Below, in pieces: positions 25,264 to 34,796 of a DNA stretch of 47,183 nt. Within the stretch, counting starts at the first letter, position 1; each line of letters starts with the position of its first letter. This DNA is from an uncultured Prevotellaceae bacterium (GTDB taxonomy: Bacteria; Bacteroidota; Bacteroidia; Bacteroidales; Bacteroidaceae), in the NCBI GenBank assembly GCA_902767045.1, contig CACXFT010000054.1, positions 1 through 47,183 on the forward strand. The letters are read 5' to 3'. A program made the translations under genes and the position numbers. The notes below the pieces were generated by a model. That model saw only the letters and a program-made list of their open reading frames with translations. It made no database searches and had not been told where the DNA came from.

Positions 25264-26562
25264 ATGATAGAAGCAATTTGTTTAGTGATTGGTGCAATTG
25301 CAGGTGCGGTTGCAGCCATGTTGTTTTTTGCCGGCAAGCGGCGTGCCGTGGAATCGCAGCTCATGGAGTGCAAGCTCGAGTTGGAACGAACGGCAACACA
25401 GCTTGATGCCAACAAGCAACAGTATGAAAAGCAGGTTGAACTGCTCAAACAGCAGAACGAAACAGAAGTGCGCCTGCGCAAGGAACAGAACGAAAAAGAG
25501 TTTCAGCTGCGGCAAGAACAATTTCAACAACAGCTGAAAACCGTGCAAGAGCAGTTTGCCAATCTTGCCAACGAACTGCTCCGGCAAACCAGCGACCGAC
25601 TGAATAGCCAGAACACTGAGTCGATGAAGGTCATCACCGACCCCCTCCGCCAACATCTTGAAGCGTTGCAGAAAGCCATCAATGCCAACAATACCGAAAC
25701 CGCCAAGAGCACAGCCACGCTCACGCAGCAACTCAACCAAATGGCCGAACAAACCCTTCGCATCAACAGCGCGGCAACACGTCTTACCAACGTTATCCGT
25801 GGCGGAAACAAAACCCAGGGCAACTGGGGCGAGCGCATGCTCACCGAACTGCTCGAAGTGCAAGGCTTCCGGCTTGGGTTCGACTATGATGTGCAGCAGG
25901 CAGTGAGCACCGACGACGAGGGCCGGCGGCTTATACCCGACGTGGTGCTGCACTATCCCAACAACGAAGATGTGGTGATTGACTCCAAAATGTCGATCGA
26001 TGCCTACTATCAATATGTCAACACCGACGAAGAAGCACTCAAGCAGAAGTTTGCCGACGACCTGGTTCGAAGCATACGCACACAGATGAACGGACTTTCC
26101 CGCAAAGACTATAGTCGCTACATCAAGAAACCACGCCGTGCCATCGACTTCGTGATTATGTTTGTGCCCAACGAAGGAGCCCTTCAGCTGGCGCTCGCCA
26201 CCGAACCCCGCCTTTGGGCCGAAGCTTTCGAGAAGCAGGTGTTCATTACATCGCAGCAGAACCTGATGGCCATCTTGCGCATCATTCAAATAGCCTGGCG
26301 GCAATATGCCCAAACCGAGAGTCAGAAGCGGGTGTTCGACATGGCCGAAGAGATGCTCAAGCGCGTGGGCGAATTTATTAAGCGTTTCGATAAAGTGGGA
26401 AAAGACATTGAAACCCTTCACAAAGACTACGACGATGCCTACAACAAAGCCTACACCGGCAGGCAGAGCATTGTGCAGAAAGCAAACGAACTGAAAGAAC
26501 TGGGAGTGAAGGAAAGTGCCAACCAACCCATTCCACCCACCGCCGCACAGCTTGATGCTTAA
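25264..26562 (+). CDS. rmuC: DNA recombination protein RmuC homologue
   Basis: Predicted inner-membrane-anchored protein that limits DNA rearrangement; the family has a nuclease-like (PD-D/ExK) core. An N-terminal TM segment (ICLVIGAIAGAVAAMLFF) is followed by ~150 residues of coiled coil rich in Gln/Glu (KQVELLKQQNETEVRLRKEQ). The RmuC domain comes next (GNWGERMLTELLEVQGF, DVVLHYPNNEDVVIDSKMSIDAY). The DSK motif is the likely catalytic D-x-K. ATG 25264 gives 432 aa and sits immediately after the promoter, so the longer frame from 25231 is rejected. Confidence 0.93.
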   Translation: MIEAICLVIGAIAGAVAAMLFFAGKRRAVESQLMECKLELERTATQLDANKQQYEKQVELLKQQNETEVRLRKEQNEKEFQLRQEQFQQQLKTVQEQFANLANELLRQTSDRLNSQNTESMKVITDPLRQHLEALQKAINANNTETAKSTATLTQQLNQMAEQTLRINSAATRLTNVIRGGNKTQGNWGERMLTELLEVQGFRLGFDYDVQQAVSTDDEGRRLIPDVVLHYPNNEDVVIDSKMSIDAYYQYVNTDEEALKQKFADDLVRSIRTQMNGLSRKDYSRYIKKPRRAIDFVIMFVPNEGALQLALATEPRLWAEAFEKQVFITSQQNLMAILRIIQIAWRQYAQTESQKRVFDMAEEMLKRVGEFIKRFDKVGKDIETLHKDYDDAYNKAYTGRQSIVQKANELKELGVKESANQPIPPTAAQLDA

Positions 26563-26590
26563 TTTTTGTTGAAAGAATATGCAAGAAACG

Positions 26591-26642
26591 AACAATTTGA
26601 TGTTAAAACCATAAATAATTGTTCAAACATGTAACAATTTGA
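26591..26642 (+). promoter_or_regulatory. Repeated AACAATTTGA sites upstream of acn
   Basis: AACAATTTGA occurs at 26591-26600 and 26633-26642, 42 bp apart (about four helical turns). An inverted half-site AATTGTT lies at 26617-26623. They sit just upstream of the acn -7 box and could be operator sites. This is an inference. Confidence 0.35.
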
Positions 26643-26653
26643 AATTTTTTTGT

Positions 26654-26661
26654 TACTTTTG
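26654..26661 (+). promoter_or_regulatory. -7 element of the acn-icd-gltA operon
   Basis: TACTTTTG fits TAnnTTTG; the acn ATG lies 30 bp downstream. Confidence 0.55.
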
Positions 26662-26691
26662 TGCCCAGAAAGTTTGTTTTAAGGAATAATC

Positions 26692-28983
26692 ATGATTGCA
26701 GACATTGAGATGTTGCGGCAGTTCTATGCCGCCTACACAGGTAAGGTGCAGCAGGCAAGGCAAGTGCTTTGCAGGCCAATGACCTATGCCGAGAAAGTAT
26801 TGTTCGCTCACTTGTATGACGCTCAACAAGCGAAACCATACAAGCGGGGAGTGGAGTATGTGAATTTCCGGCCCGACCGTGTGGCCATGCAGGATGCTAC
26901 CGCCCAAATGGCGTTGCTCCAGTTTATGAATGCCGGCAAAGACCGTGTGGCGGTGCCCTCCAGTGTGCACTGCGATCATCTGATTAGAGCCGAATATGGT
27001 GCCCTCAAAGACTTGCCTGCGGCTTGCGAAACCAACAAAGAGGTTTACGATTTCCTCCACTCCGTGGCTCTTCGCTATGGTATCGACTTCTGGCAGCCGG
27101 GGGCCGGCATCATTCACCAGGTGGTGCTCGAAAACTATGCCTTCCCCGGGGGCATGATGGTTGGAACCGATTCCCACACCCCCAATGCCGGCGGACTGGG
27201 CATGGTGGCTGTGGGCGTGGGCGGAGCCGATGCCGTGGATGTGCTCACCGCCCAGCCTTGGGAACTCAAGATGCCGCGCCTCATTGGGGTGCGCCTGCGC
27301 GGACAACTCTCAGGTTGGGCTACACCCAAGGATGTGATTCTTCAGATACTCGGACTGCTCACCGTGAAGGGGGGTACCAATGCCATACTGGAATATTTTG
27401 GCGACGGGCTCAGTTCCATCTCGGCCACCGGCAAGGCCACCATCTGCAACATGGGTGCCGAGCTGGGAGCCACATGCAGCATATTCCCCTTCGACGAACA
27501 GGCCGATGAATACCTGCGCAAAACCGGACGAGAAGAGGTGGCTGTGATGGCACGCCAGAATGCGGCCGAGCTGCGTGCCGACGAGGCAGTGTTCGCCAAC
27601 CCCGCCATCTTCTACGACCAGGTGATTGATATAGACCTCTCGAAGGTGGAACCACATTTGAACGGACCTTTCACACCCGATGCTGCAACCCCCATCTCGC
27701 AGATGAAAGCCAAAGGTCCTGCCAACGACTATCCCATGGCCGTTGAAGTGGGGTTGATAGGGTCGTGCACCAATTCCAGCTACCAAGACTTGTGCCGAGC
27801 TGCTTCGGTGGCTCGTCAGGCATACGAAAAAAACATAGAGGTGAAGGGGCAGCTCATCATCAACCCGGGGTCGGAACAAATCAGACTCACCGCCGAGCGC
27901 GATGGCATTCTTGAAGACTTCCGGCGCATTGGAGCACTCATCATGACCAATGCCTGCGGACCTTGCATTGGTCAATGGAAACGACATACTGACGAGCCCG
28001 AACGCAAAAATGCCATCGTTACAAGCTTCAACCGCAATTTCCGCAGGCGTGCCGATGGCAATCCCAACACATACGCGTTCATCGGTTCGCCTGAGCTGAC
28101 AACGGCACTTGCCATTGCTGGCCGACTCGATTTCAACCCCGCCACCGACACCTTATTAAATAAAGAAGGACAACCCGTCAAGCTCGACGAGCCTGCCGGT
28201 TACAACTTCCCGCCCCGTGGATTTGAAGTGCCTGAGGAAACCTCTCTCAACGTTCAGCCCTCCACTCTCAACACTCAAGAGATTGTTATAGACCCACATT
28301 CGAACCGTCTGCAACGTCTGGAACCCTTTGCACCCTGGGATGGCAACGACCTTCTTAACATGCCGCTGCTCATCAAGGTGCAAGGAAAGTGCACCACCGA
28401 CCACATTTCCATGGCCGGGCCGTGGCTCCGTTTCCGCGGTCATCTCGAGAACATTTCCGACAACCTGCTCATGGGGGCAGTGAATGCCTTCAATGGCGAA
28501 TCGAACAAAGTGAAGCTGCAGCCCGTATGCGGCCATGCCGAACAACAGGCTGAACCCCACTATGTGGAAGTTTCAACAGCTGCCAAAGCCTACAAGCAAG
28601 CCGGAGTGCCGAGCATGGTGGTGGCTGAAGACAACTATGGCGAAGGGTCGAGCCGCGAACATGCAGCTATGGAACCCCGCTTCCTTAACGTGAGGGTGAT
28701 TCTTGCCAAGAGCTTTGCACGCATTCACGAAACCAATCTGAAGAAGCAGGGCATGCTGGCTCTCACCTTCGAGAATAAGGCCGATTACGACAAGGTGCGC
28801 GAAGACGACCGCATCTCGCTAACCGGACTGAACGACTTCGCCCCCGGCAGTAAGCTCACCGTCACGCTCCATCATGCCAACGGAGAAGAAGAGAGCTTCT
28901 TCGCCGAGCATACCTACAACGAATTGCAAATAGCCTGGTTTAAGGCTGGCAGCGCATTGAATTATAATAAGTTGACGAATTAA
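26692..28983 (+). CDS. Aconitate hydratase (mitochondrial-like aconitase)
   Basis: Isomerises citrate to isocitrate with a [4Fe-4S] cluster. Cluster cysteines are Cys359 (GSCTNSS), Cys422 and Cys425 ([10 protein letters not shown]). The C-terminal swivel domain carries [18 protein letters not shown] with the active-site Ser/Arg. At 763 aa it matches the mitochondrial type, not AcnA or AcnB. This type was described in Bacteroides fragilis in an acn-icd-gltA locus, the order seen here. Residues ~517-530 ([14 protein letters not shown]) look like a translated intergenic microrepeat inserted between domains. icd follows after 6 bp. The operon supplies 2-oxoglutarate for glutamate. Confidence 0.95.
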   Translation: MIADIEMLRQFYAAYTGKVQQARQVLCRPMTYAEKVLFAHLYDAQQAKPYKRGVEYVNFRPDRVAMQDATAQMALLQFMNAGKDRVAVPSSVHCDHLIRAEYGALKDLPAACETNKEVYDFLHSVALRYGIDFWQPGAGIIHQVVLENYAFPGGMMVGTDSHTPNAGGLGMVAVGVGGADAVDVLTAQPWELKMPRLIGVRLRGQLSGWATPKDVILQILGLLTVKGGTNAILEYFGDGLSSISATGKATICNMGAELGATCSIFPFDEQADEYLRKTGREEVAVMARQNAAELRADEAVFANPAIFYDQVIDIDLSKVEPHLNGPFTPDAATPISQMKAKGPANDYPMAVEVGLIGSCTNSSYQDLCRAASVARQAYEKNIEVKGQLIINPGSEQIRLTAERDGILEDFRRIGALIMTNACGPCIGQWKRHTDEPERKNAIVTSFNRNFRRRADGNPNTYAFIGSPELTTALAIAGRLDFNPATDTLLNKEGQPVKLDEPAGYNFPPRGFEVPEETSLNVQPSTLNTQEIVIDPHSNRLQRLEPFAPWDGNDLLNMPLLIKVQGKCTTDHISMAGPWLRFRGHLENISDNLLMGAVNAFNGESNKVKLQPVCGHAEQQAEPHYVEVSTAAKAYKQAGVPSMVVAEDNYGEGSSREHAAMEPRFLNVRVILAKSFARIHETNLKKQGMLALTFENKADYDKVREDDRISLTGLNDFAPGSKLTVTLHHANGEEESFFAEHTYNELQIAWFKAGSALNYNKLTN

Positions 28984-28989
28984 TTTCAC

Positions 28990-30171
28990 ATGGCAAAGAT
29001 AACGAAAACAGGCGAACAGCTGAATGTTCCCAATCAAGTGACAGTTCCCTTCATAGAGGGCGATGGCGTGGGGGCCGAGATTACCCCGGTGTGCCAACAG
29101 GTGGTGGATGCTGCCGTAGAGAAAGCCTATGGTTCCACCCGCAAGATAGAATGGATGGAGGTTTTGGCTGGTGGAAAGGCTCACACCCAAACCGGCGAGT
29201 GGCTGCCACAAGCCACACTCGATGCTTTCAGCGAGTATCTGGTGGGCATCAAGGGACCGCTCATGACCCCCGTGGGTGGCGGCATACGCAGTTTGAATGT
29301 AACCCTGCGCCAAACGCTCGACCTTTATGTGTGTCAGCGCCCCGTGCGCTATTTCAATGGCATCGTGTCGCCCGTGAAGCATCCCGAGCTGGTGGATATG
29401 TGCATCTTCCGCGAAAACACCGAAGATATCTATGCGGGTATAGAGTGGGAGAGTGGTTCGGCCGAAGCCCGGAAGTTCTTCAGCTTTCTGAGCGAAGAGA
29501 TGGGAGTTACAAAGGTTCGGTTTCCGGAAACATCGGGCTTTGGGGTGAAACCCGTTTCAAAAGAAGGTTCTGAACGACTCATCCGCAGTGCCATCGACTA
29601 TGCCTTGGCACACAACCTGAAAACCGTTACGCTGGTGCACAAAGGCAATATCATGAAGTTTACCGAGGGCGGATTTAAAAAATGGGGCTACGAACTGGCC
29701 GAACGCGAATATGCCGATGAACTGAAGAGCGGCCAACTGGTGGTGAACGACTGCATCTGCGATGCCTTCCTGCAGAATGCCTTGCTCAAACCCGAAGCCT
29801 ACAAGGTGATAGCTACGCTCAACCTCAATGGCGACTATGTTTCCGACATGCTCGCCGCTCAGGTGGGAGGCATTGGCATTGCTCCCGGTGCCAACATCAA
29901 CTATCAAACAGGCCACGCCATCTTCGAAGCCACTCACGGCATTGCTCCCGACATTGCCGGGCAAAACAAGGTGAACCCATCGTCGCTGATTCTTTCGGCC
30001 GTGATGATGCTCGACTATATGGGATGGAACGAGGCAGCCCAGCTCATTACAGATGCCATGGAGAAGCTGTTCACGCAAGGACTGGCCACCGCCGACCTTG
30101 CCCGCTTCATGAACAACGGACAGTCACTTGGAACACAGGAGTTTGGAGCGCAACTTGTGAAGCAACTTTAA
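28990..30171 (+). CDS. icd: Isocitrate dehydrogenase, coenzyme residues of NAD type
   Basis: Oxidatively decarboxylates isocitrate to 2-oxoglutarate. The body matches the E. coli Icd type: [13 protein letters not shown], the phosphorylatable Ser in [19 protein letters not shown], and [15 protein letters not shown]. In the coenzyme loop ([17 protein letters not shown]), positions that are Lys344-Tyr345 in NADP-specific E. coli Icd are Asp321-Ile322, as in NAD-specific decarboxylating dehydrogenases. The E. coli Tyr391 position is Ala368, while Arg395 is kept (Arg372). NAD preference is therefore predicted. It is 393 aa, 6 bp after acn and 30 bp before gltA. Confidence 0.95.
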   Translation: MAKITKTGEQLNVPNQVTVPFIEGDGVGAEITPVCQQVVDAAVEKAYGSTRKIEWMEVLAGGKAHTQTGEWLPQATLDAFSEYLVGIKGPLMTPVGGGIRSLNVTLRQTLDLYVCQRPVRYFNGIVSPVKHPELVDMCIFRENTEDIYAGIEWESGSAEARKFFSFLSEEMGVTKVRFPETSGFGVKPVSKEGSERLIRSAIDYALAHNLKTVTLVHKGNIMKFTEGGFKKWGYELAEREYADELKSGQLVVNDCICDAFLQNALLKPEAYKVIATLNLNGDYVSDMLAAQVGGIGIAPGANINYQTGHAIFEATHGIAPDIAGQNKVNPSSLILSAVMMLDYMGWNEAAQLITDAMEKLFTQGLATADLARFMNNGQSLGTQEFGAQLVKQL

Positions 30172-30201
30172 AAGAAAAAATCACGCCAATGCATCACAAA
30201 C

Positions 30202-31548
30202 ATGAACAAAGAATATCTGATTTATAAACTTAGCGACCAGGTGAAGAATTCGTGCAAGATAGATAACGAACTCTTCCAGAAATATAACGTGAAGCGCGGA
30301 TTGCGCAACGAGGATGGCTCGGGCGTGCTTGTCGGACTCACCAATATTGGTAATGTGGTGGGATACGAACGCGACGAAGATGGGAAACTGCAACCAACCG
30401 AGGGTAAACTGTTTTATCGCGGTTATGAACTCGACGATCTTGTTTCGCCCCTGTTGAAAGAAAAACGCTTCGGTTTTGAAGAGGTTGCCTACCTGCTGCT
30501 CTCGGGCGAACTGCCCGATAGCGAGGAACTCGCAGCCTTTCGTGAACTCATCAACGAGAACATGCCCCTCGACCACCGCACCATTGTGCACATCATCGAC
30601 CTCGAAGGTTCAAACATCATGAACATTCTGGCACGATGCGTGCTCGAGATGTACAGCTTCGACAAAAACCCCGACGATATTTCTCGCGACAACCTGATGC
30701 GGCAATCCATAGAACTTATTTCCAAATTCCCCACCATCATCGCCTATGCCTATAACATCTACAGGCATTCCGAACAGGGGCGCTCGCTGCATATCCGTCA
30801 CCCCAAGGAGCATGCTTCCATTGCCGAAAACTTCCTCTACATGCTCAAGCACGACGACTACACCGAGCTGGATGCACGCATGCTCGACCTGCTGCTCATC
30901 ATTCAGGCAGAACATGGTGGTGGTAACAACTCTACCTTCACCGTGCGCGTGACTTCTTCTACACGAACCGACACCTATTCGAGCATCGCTGCCGGCATCG
31001 GTTCGCTGAAGGGACCGCTGCATGGTGGTGCCAACATCAAGGTTATCAACATGTTCCATCATCTGAAAGAGCAAATCAGCGATTGGAAAAACATCGATGA
31101 GATTGACGTTTACCTGCGGCGCATGCTCAACAAGGAAGCTTACGATAAGTCAGGACTCATCTATGGCATCGGCCACGCTGTTTACACCATGAGCGACCCG
31201 CGTGCCGTGGAACTGAAAAAACTGGCAGGCGAATTGGCCAAAGAAAAGGGTAGGGAAGATGAGTACGAATTTCTCAAACTCATTGAACAGGAAGGCATCA
31301 AGTGCCTCATGCAGCACCGCAAGAGCCGTAAGCCTGCCTGCGCCAACCTCGATTTCTATAGCGGTTTCATCTACGAAATGATTGGCTTGCCACAGGAAAT
31401 TTATACCCCCATCTTTGCCATGGCACGCATTGTGGGTTGGACGGCTCACCGCATAGAAGAGCTCAACTTCGAAGGGCGACGCATCATCCGACCTGCTTAT
31501 AAGAATATTCTCGACCCCAAAGCTTATACTCCCATCAACGAAAGATAA
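30202..31548 (+). CDS. gltA: Citrate synthase
   Basis: Condenses acetyl-CoA and oxaloacetate. The catalytic His in GPLHGGAN, the second His in GIGHAVY and the Asp in NLDFYSGF are all present, as is the AEHGGGNNSTFTVR helix. The N-terminal ~45 residues carry a family extension (NKEYLIYKLSDQVKNSCKID) before the core. At 448 aa it is typical of Bacteroidales. It is the last gene of acn-icd-gltA, followed by a cluster of palindromes that probably terminates this and the convergent tcdA transcript. Confidence 0.96.
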   Translation: MNKEYLIYKLSDQVKNSCKIDNELFQKYNVKRGLRNEDGSGVLVGLTNIGNVVGYERDEDGKLQPTEGKLFYRGYELDDLVSPLLKEKRFGFEEVAYLLLSGELPDSEELAAFRELINENMPLDHRTIVHIIDLEGSNIMNILARCVLEMYSFDKNPDDISRDNLMRQSIELISKFPTIIAYAYNIYRHSEQGRSLHIRHPKEHASIAENFLYMLKHDDYTELDARMLDLLLIIQAEHGGGNNSTFTVRVTSSTRTDTYSSIAAGIGSLKGPLHGGANIKVINMFHHLKEQISDWKNIDEIDVYLRRMLNKEAYDKSGLIYGIGHAVYTMSDPRAVELKKLAGELAKEKGREDEYEFLKLIEQEGIKCLMQHRKSRKPACANLDFYSGFIYEMIGLPQEIYTPIFAMARIVGWTAHRIEELNFEGRRIIRPAYKNILDPKAYTPINER

Positions 31549-31584
31549 GCTTTCAATCTCCAAACCTATATGTTTTGGTTTCAT

Positions 31585-31654
31585 ACATGTGCCGTGTAGC
31601 ACTGCTACACGGCACATGTAGCATTGCTACATGTGGTGTATAGCATTGCTACAT
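31585..31654. terminator. Cluster of three palindromes between gltA and tcdA
   Basis: ACATGTGCCGTGTAGCA (31585-31601) pairs perfectly with 31603-31619. A second palindrome, ACATGTAGCA/TGCTACATGT, spans 31614-31634 and shares bases with the first. A third, weaker copy of TAGCATTGCTA is at 31641-31651. The overlapping arms mean only some stems can form at once. No T-run is present. Confidence 0.75.
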
Positions 31655-31701
31655 GCGACATGTACCAACCCAAAAGGTTACCTTTTACGTTCTTACCAGT
31701 G

Positions 31702-32433
31702 CTAAACGATGAGGTCTTTCACCACCTCGCTGCCAATAACAAGTCCGGCGGCAGCAGGCACAAAGGCACACGAGGCAGGAAGCGAGCGCCGTCCGTTGGT
31801 GGCCAATGCTTCAGCCTCTTTTTTTGTTTCCTCATCGTCGATGACGGGTTGCAAAGGCGGTTCGTCGCTGAACACCACTTTCAAATGTTGAATACCCTCG
31901 CGGCGCAGGGTGGTGCGCATCGCCTTGGCAAGCGGGTCCATGTATGTTTTTGAGATGTCGGATACACGAAAAGCGGTGGAATTCAGCTTGTTGGCCGCTC
32001 CCATTGAACTGATGATGGGAATGTTTAGCCGGTGGCAGCGGCGCACCAGTTCGAGCTTGGCCTTCACCGTGTCGATGCAGTCTACCACATAGTCGTAGTG
32101 AGAAAGGTCTATGTCGCTGGCATTCTCGGGCAGGTAGAACATCGGATATTTCTCTACCTTGCAGGCGGGGTTGATGTCGTGTATGCGCTCTTCAAACACA
32201 TCCACCTTCAGACGGTCGAGTGTAGAGTGCAGAGCGATAATCTGGCGGTTCAGGTTGGTGAGGCTCACGCGGTCGTTATCGACAAGGGCCAGCATGCCCA
32301 CGCCGCTACGGGCGAGCACCTCTACCACATAGCCCCCCACGCCGCCAACACCGAACACAATAACCCGGGAATGCTTGAGCCGTTCCATGGCCTCGTTGCC
32401 AAGCAATAATTTGGTTCTTTGAAACTGATTCAT
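31702..32433 (-). CDS. tcdA: tRNA threonylcarbamoyladenosine dehydratase (E1-like, TcdA)
   Basis: A ThiF/MoeB-like adenylating enzyme that cyclises t6A to ct6A at tRNA position 37. The Rossmann ATP loop is VFGVGGVGGYVVEVLARSG, followed by the Arg finger region (NLNRQI) and VDCIDTVKAKLEL. SSMGAANKLNST fits the TcdA (CsdL/YgdL) branch rather than MoeB/ThiF, and the zinc Cys pairs of MoeB are absent. Length is 243 aa. The TATCTTTG -7 box ends four bases before the ATG, so the message is probably leaderless. Divergent from the ABC lipoprotein gene. Confidence 0.9.
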   Translation of the reverse strand: MNQFQRTKLLLGNEAMERLKHSRVIVFGVGGVGGYVVEVLARSGVGMLALVDNDRVSLTNLNRQIIALHSTLDRLKVDVFEERIHDINPACKVEKYPMFYLPENASDIDLSHYDYVVDCIDTVKAKLELVRRCHRLNIPIISSMGAANKLNSTAFRVSDISKTYMDPLAKAMRTTLRREGIQHLKVVFSDEPPLQPVIDDEETKKEAEALATNGRRSLPASCAFVPAAAGLVIGSEVVKDLIV

Positions 32434-32437
32434 GGTG

Positions 32438-32445
32438 CAAAGATA
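32438..32445 (-). promoter_or_regulatory. tcdA: -7 element of tcdA
   Basis: The minus strand reads TATCTTTG; only CACC separates it from the ATG. Confidence 0.55.
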
Positions 32446-32488
32446 TAAAAAAAATCTCTCCTAAAGTTCATCTTCCACTAATATTGTT

Positions 32489-32496
32489 TAACTTTG
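32489..32496 (+). promoter_or_regulatory. -7 element of the ABC importer genes
   Basis: TAACTTTG, 26 bp before the lipoprotein ATG. It forms a divergent promoter pair with tcdA. Confidence 0.5.
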
Positions 32497-32522
32497 CACT
32501 TTATAGAAACTTTCAATGAAAA

Positions 32523-33635
32523 ATGAAACTATTCCAACATATTGCTTTTCCCGCAATGCTGTTGCTTTTGTTGTCATGCCATGATGGTGGAAATTCTTCC
32601 GGTAGTGCAGAAGATGCAGGCGATACCATACCCATGAAATATGCTCAGCACCTGGTAATGGTGCGCTATGCCGACAGGGTGGAGGTGACTCTGCTCGACC
32701 CTTGGCACAAAGGCAGGGTGCTCAGCAGGTATACCCATCGCAAGCCCTTGAAGCGCTGCGTGGTGTTCAACACGGCGCATGCGTCGCTCTTGCAGATGCT
32801 TGGTGCGCTGGATGCCGTGGCAGGTGTTGCCGACCTGAAATATATGAACCTGCCCGAAGTGAAACGAAGGGTGGAGCGTGGTAAGAACCTTCCTCAGCGG
32901 CAGGGTGTTACCATTGTTGACTGCGGCAACTCCATGGCTCCTGACGTTGAGCGCATGGCCTTGCTGGATGCAGATGCCATTTGGCTGTCGCCATTTGAAA
33001 ACAGTGGGGGCTATGGCCAAATTGAAAAGTTGAACATCCCGCTCATAGAGTGTGCCGACTATATGGAAACCTCGGCTCTTGGGCGTGCCGAATGGATGAA
33101 GTTCTATGGTATGCTGGTGGGAAAGGAGCATGAGGCCGATTCATTGTTCTCGGTGGTAGAGAAAAACTATCTCGAGTTGATGCGTAAGGCTTCTCAGGCA
33201 CCGCTCCATCGAAAGGTGCTCACCGAACGGCTCACGCAGGGAACATGGTATGTGCCCGGCGGAAGGAGCAGCATGGGTCGCCTGCTGCAAGATGCAGGCG
33301 GGGTGTATGCCTGGAGTGCCGACGAGCATAGCGGAAGCTTGCCCCTTGCCTTTGAAACCGTGCTCGACCGTTCGGGCGATGCCGAAGTGTGGGTGTTCAA
33401 CTATATTGGACGGGAACCGCTCACCTATAACATGCTTTCGGCCGAGCATCATGGTTACACTCAGATGAGGGCTTTCCAAGAAAAGCGTGTCTACTATGTG
33501 AACAGTCTGCGCGTGCCCTATTTCGAAGAAGTTTCTTTCCGTCCCGACTGGCTGTTGGCCGACTATGTCAGGCTGTTGTGCTATCATGCATGCAATCCGT
33601 CAGACCTTCGTTATCTGCGCCCTGTTCAAGAGTGA
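32523..33635 (+). CDS. ABC transporter substrate-binding lipoprotein (iron-chelate/cobalamin type)
   Basis: A periplasmic binding protein of the class III (BtuF/FhuD/FepB) fold. The signal peptide ends in a lipobox (LLLLSC), so it is lipid-anchored. The binding-protein body includes RCVVFNTAHASLLQMLGALDAV, ADAIWLSPFENSGG and an EVSFRPDWLLADYVRLL C-terminal helix. The ligand cannot be read from sequence; siderophore-iron, heme or cobalamin are possible. Its stop overlaps the permease start by one base (TGATG). Length is 370 aa. Confidence 0.88.
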   Translation: MKLFQHIAFPAMLLLLLSCHDGGNSSGSAEDAGDTIPMKYAQHLVMVRYADRVEVTLLDPWHKGRVLSRYTHRKPLKRCVVFNTAHASLLQMLGALDAVAGVADLKYMNLPEVKRRVERGKNLPQRQGVTIVDCGNSMAPDVERMALLDADAIWLSPFENSGGYGQIEKLNIPLIECADYMETSALGRAEWMKFYGMLVGKEHEADSLFSVVEKNYLELMRKASQAPLHRKVLTERLTQGTWYVPGGRSSMGRLLQDAGGVYAWSADEHSGSLPLAFETVLDRSGDAEVWVFNYIGREPLTYNMLSAEHHGYTQMRAFQEKRVYYVNSLRVPYFEEVSFRPDWLLADYVRLLCYHACNPSDLRYLRPVQE

Positions 33636-34699
33636 TGATTTTTTTTAAGTTTCGCACATCTTTTATTACGACTATGAGAAAAAACATGCTTGTGTTCTCT
33701 TTCCTTGCATTGGCACTTTCAGTGTTGTTTGTGTTGAATCTGCTCATGGGGTCGGTATCTATTCCGTTCTCCGATGTGTGGAACATCCTCACCGGAGGTG
33801 TGGTTCAGCACGCGCAGTGGAAGTTTATAGTGCTTGAAACGCGGTTGCCGCAAGCCTGCACAGCCATCCTTTGCGGGTCGGCATTGGCAGTGTGCGGACT
33901 GTTGCTGCAGACAGCCTTTCGCAATCCGCTCGCCGGTCCGGGAGTCTTTGGCATCACCAACGGCGCATGCCTTGGTGTGGCAGTGGTGATGTTGTTGTTT
34001 GGGGGCAGTGTTTCGTTGCAATTTCTGCAAGGCGGAGAGTTTGCGGCAGTGATGGTGGCAGCCTTTATAGGAGCCATGTTGGTTACGGGCTTGTTGTTCT
34101 TCTTTTCCACGTTGTTGCGAAGCAACGTGATGTTGCTCATCGTGGGCATCATGGTGGGCTATCTCTCATCGTCGGTTATCACCCTGCTCAACTATCTGGC
34201 CACCGAGCAAGGGGTGCGTTCCTACATGCTCTGGGGCATGGCCAGCTTCGGTGGTGTGTCGCTCCGGCAGCTACCCCTTTTTGTTTCGCTAACCGTTGTT
34301 GGCTTGTGCATGGCATTTGCGCTTATCAAACCACTCAATGCCTTGTTGCTTGGCGACCGCTATGCCCAGAACTTAGGCATCAACACCCGGCGCTTGCGTC
34401 ACTGCCTGCTTCTGCTCACAGGCTTGCTGTGTGCCGTGGCAACGGCGTTCTGCGGTCCGGTAACATTCATTGGTCTTGCCGTTCCCCACATGGCCCGCCT
34501 GATGACGGGCACCGCCAACAACCGAGTTCTACTGCCCCTCACCCTGCTGACCGGTGCCGTGGTGGCCCTTTTATGCAACTGGTTGTGTGCATTGCCCACC
34601 GGTGGAATGCTACCCCTGAATGCCGTTACCCCGCTTGTGGGAGGTCCCGTGATTATTTATGTTATTCTTATGGGCAACAAAGGGCGTTTGTTAGAATAA
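33635..34699 (+). CDS. FecCD-family ABC permease (iron-chelate/cobalamin type)
   Basis: An inner-membrane permease of the BtuC/FhuB family with about ten hydrophobic spans. Family marks are ETRLPQACTAILCGSALAVCG, LLQTAFRNPLAGPGVFG, and GPVTFIGLAVPHMARLM near the C-terminus, the coupling region for the ATPase. It is translationally coupled to the binding protein (TGATG at 33633-33637). ATG 33635 gives 354 aa; ATG 33674 (MRKNM) is an alternative. No ATP-binding subunit follows; the next gene is a hydrolase with its own promoter. Confidence 0.93.
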   Translation: MIFFKFRTSFITTMRKNMLVFSFLALALSVLFVLNLLMGSVSIPFSDVWNILTGGVVQHAQWKFIVLETRLPQACTAILCGSALAVCGLLLQTAFRNPLAGPGVFGITNGACLGVAVVMLLFGGSVSLQFLQGGEFAAVMVAAFIGAMLVTGLLFFFSTLLRSNVMLLIVGIMVGYLSSSVITLLNYLATEQGVRSYMLWGMASFGGVSLRQLPLFVSLTVVGLCMAFALIKPLNALLLGDRYAQNLGINTRRLRHCLLLLTGLLCAVATAFCGPVTFIGLAVPHMARLMTGTANNRVLLPLTLLTGAVVALLCNWLCALPTGGMLPLNAVTPLVGGPVIIYVILMGNKGRLLE

Positions 34700-34725
34700 A
34701 CAGCGTTTTTTTTACATGCCACACG

Positions 34726-34753
34726 TTGTTTTAAACAATTTTTATTATCTTTG
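34726..34753 (+). promoter_or_regulatory. Promoter of the alpha/beta hydrolase gene
   Basis: TTG at 34726-34728 and TATCTTTG at 34746-34753, 17 bp apart. The leader is ~38 nt. Confidence 0.55.
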
Positions 34754-34796
34754 CTGCATCTAAAGAAAAAACATTATTAACACCAACCTATCAACA

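Noticed and set aside
25282-26595. 437-aa open frame antisense to rmuC
   Set aside because: It is a shadow of the real coding strand: rmuC has a consensus promoter, known motifs and sensible composition, while the antisense product has no recognisable domain.
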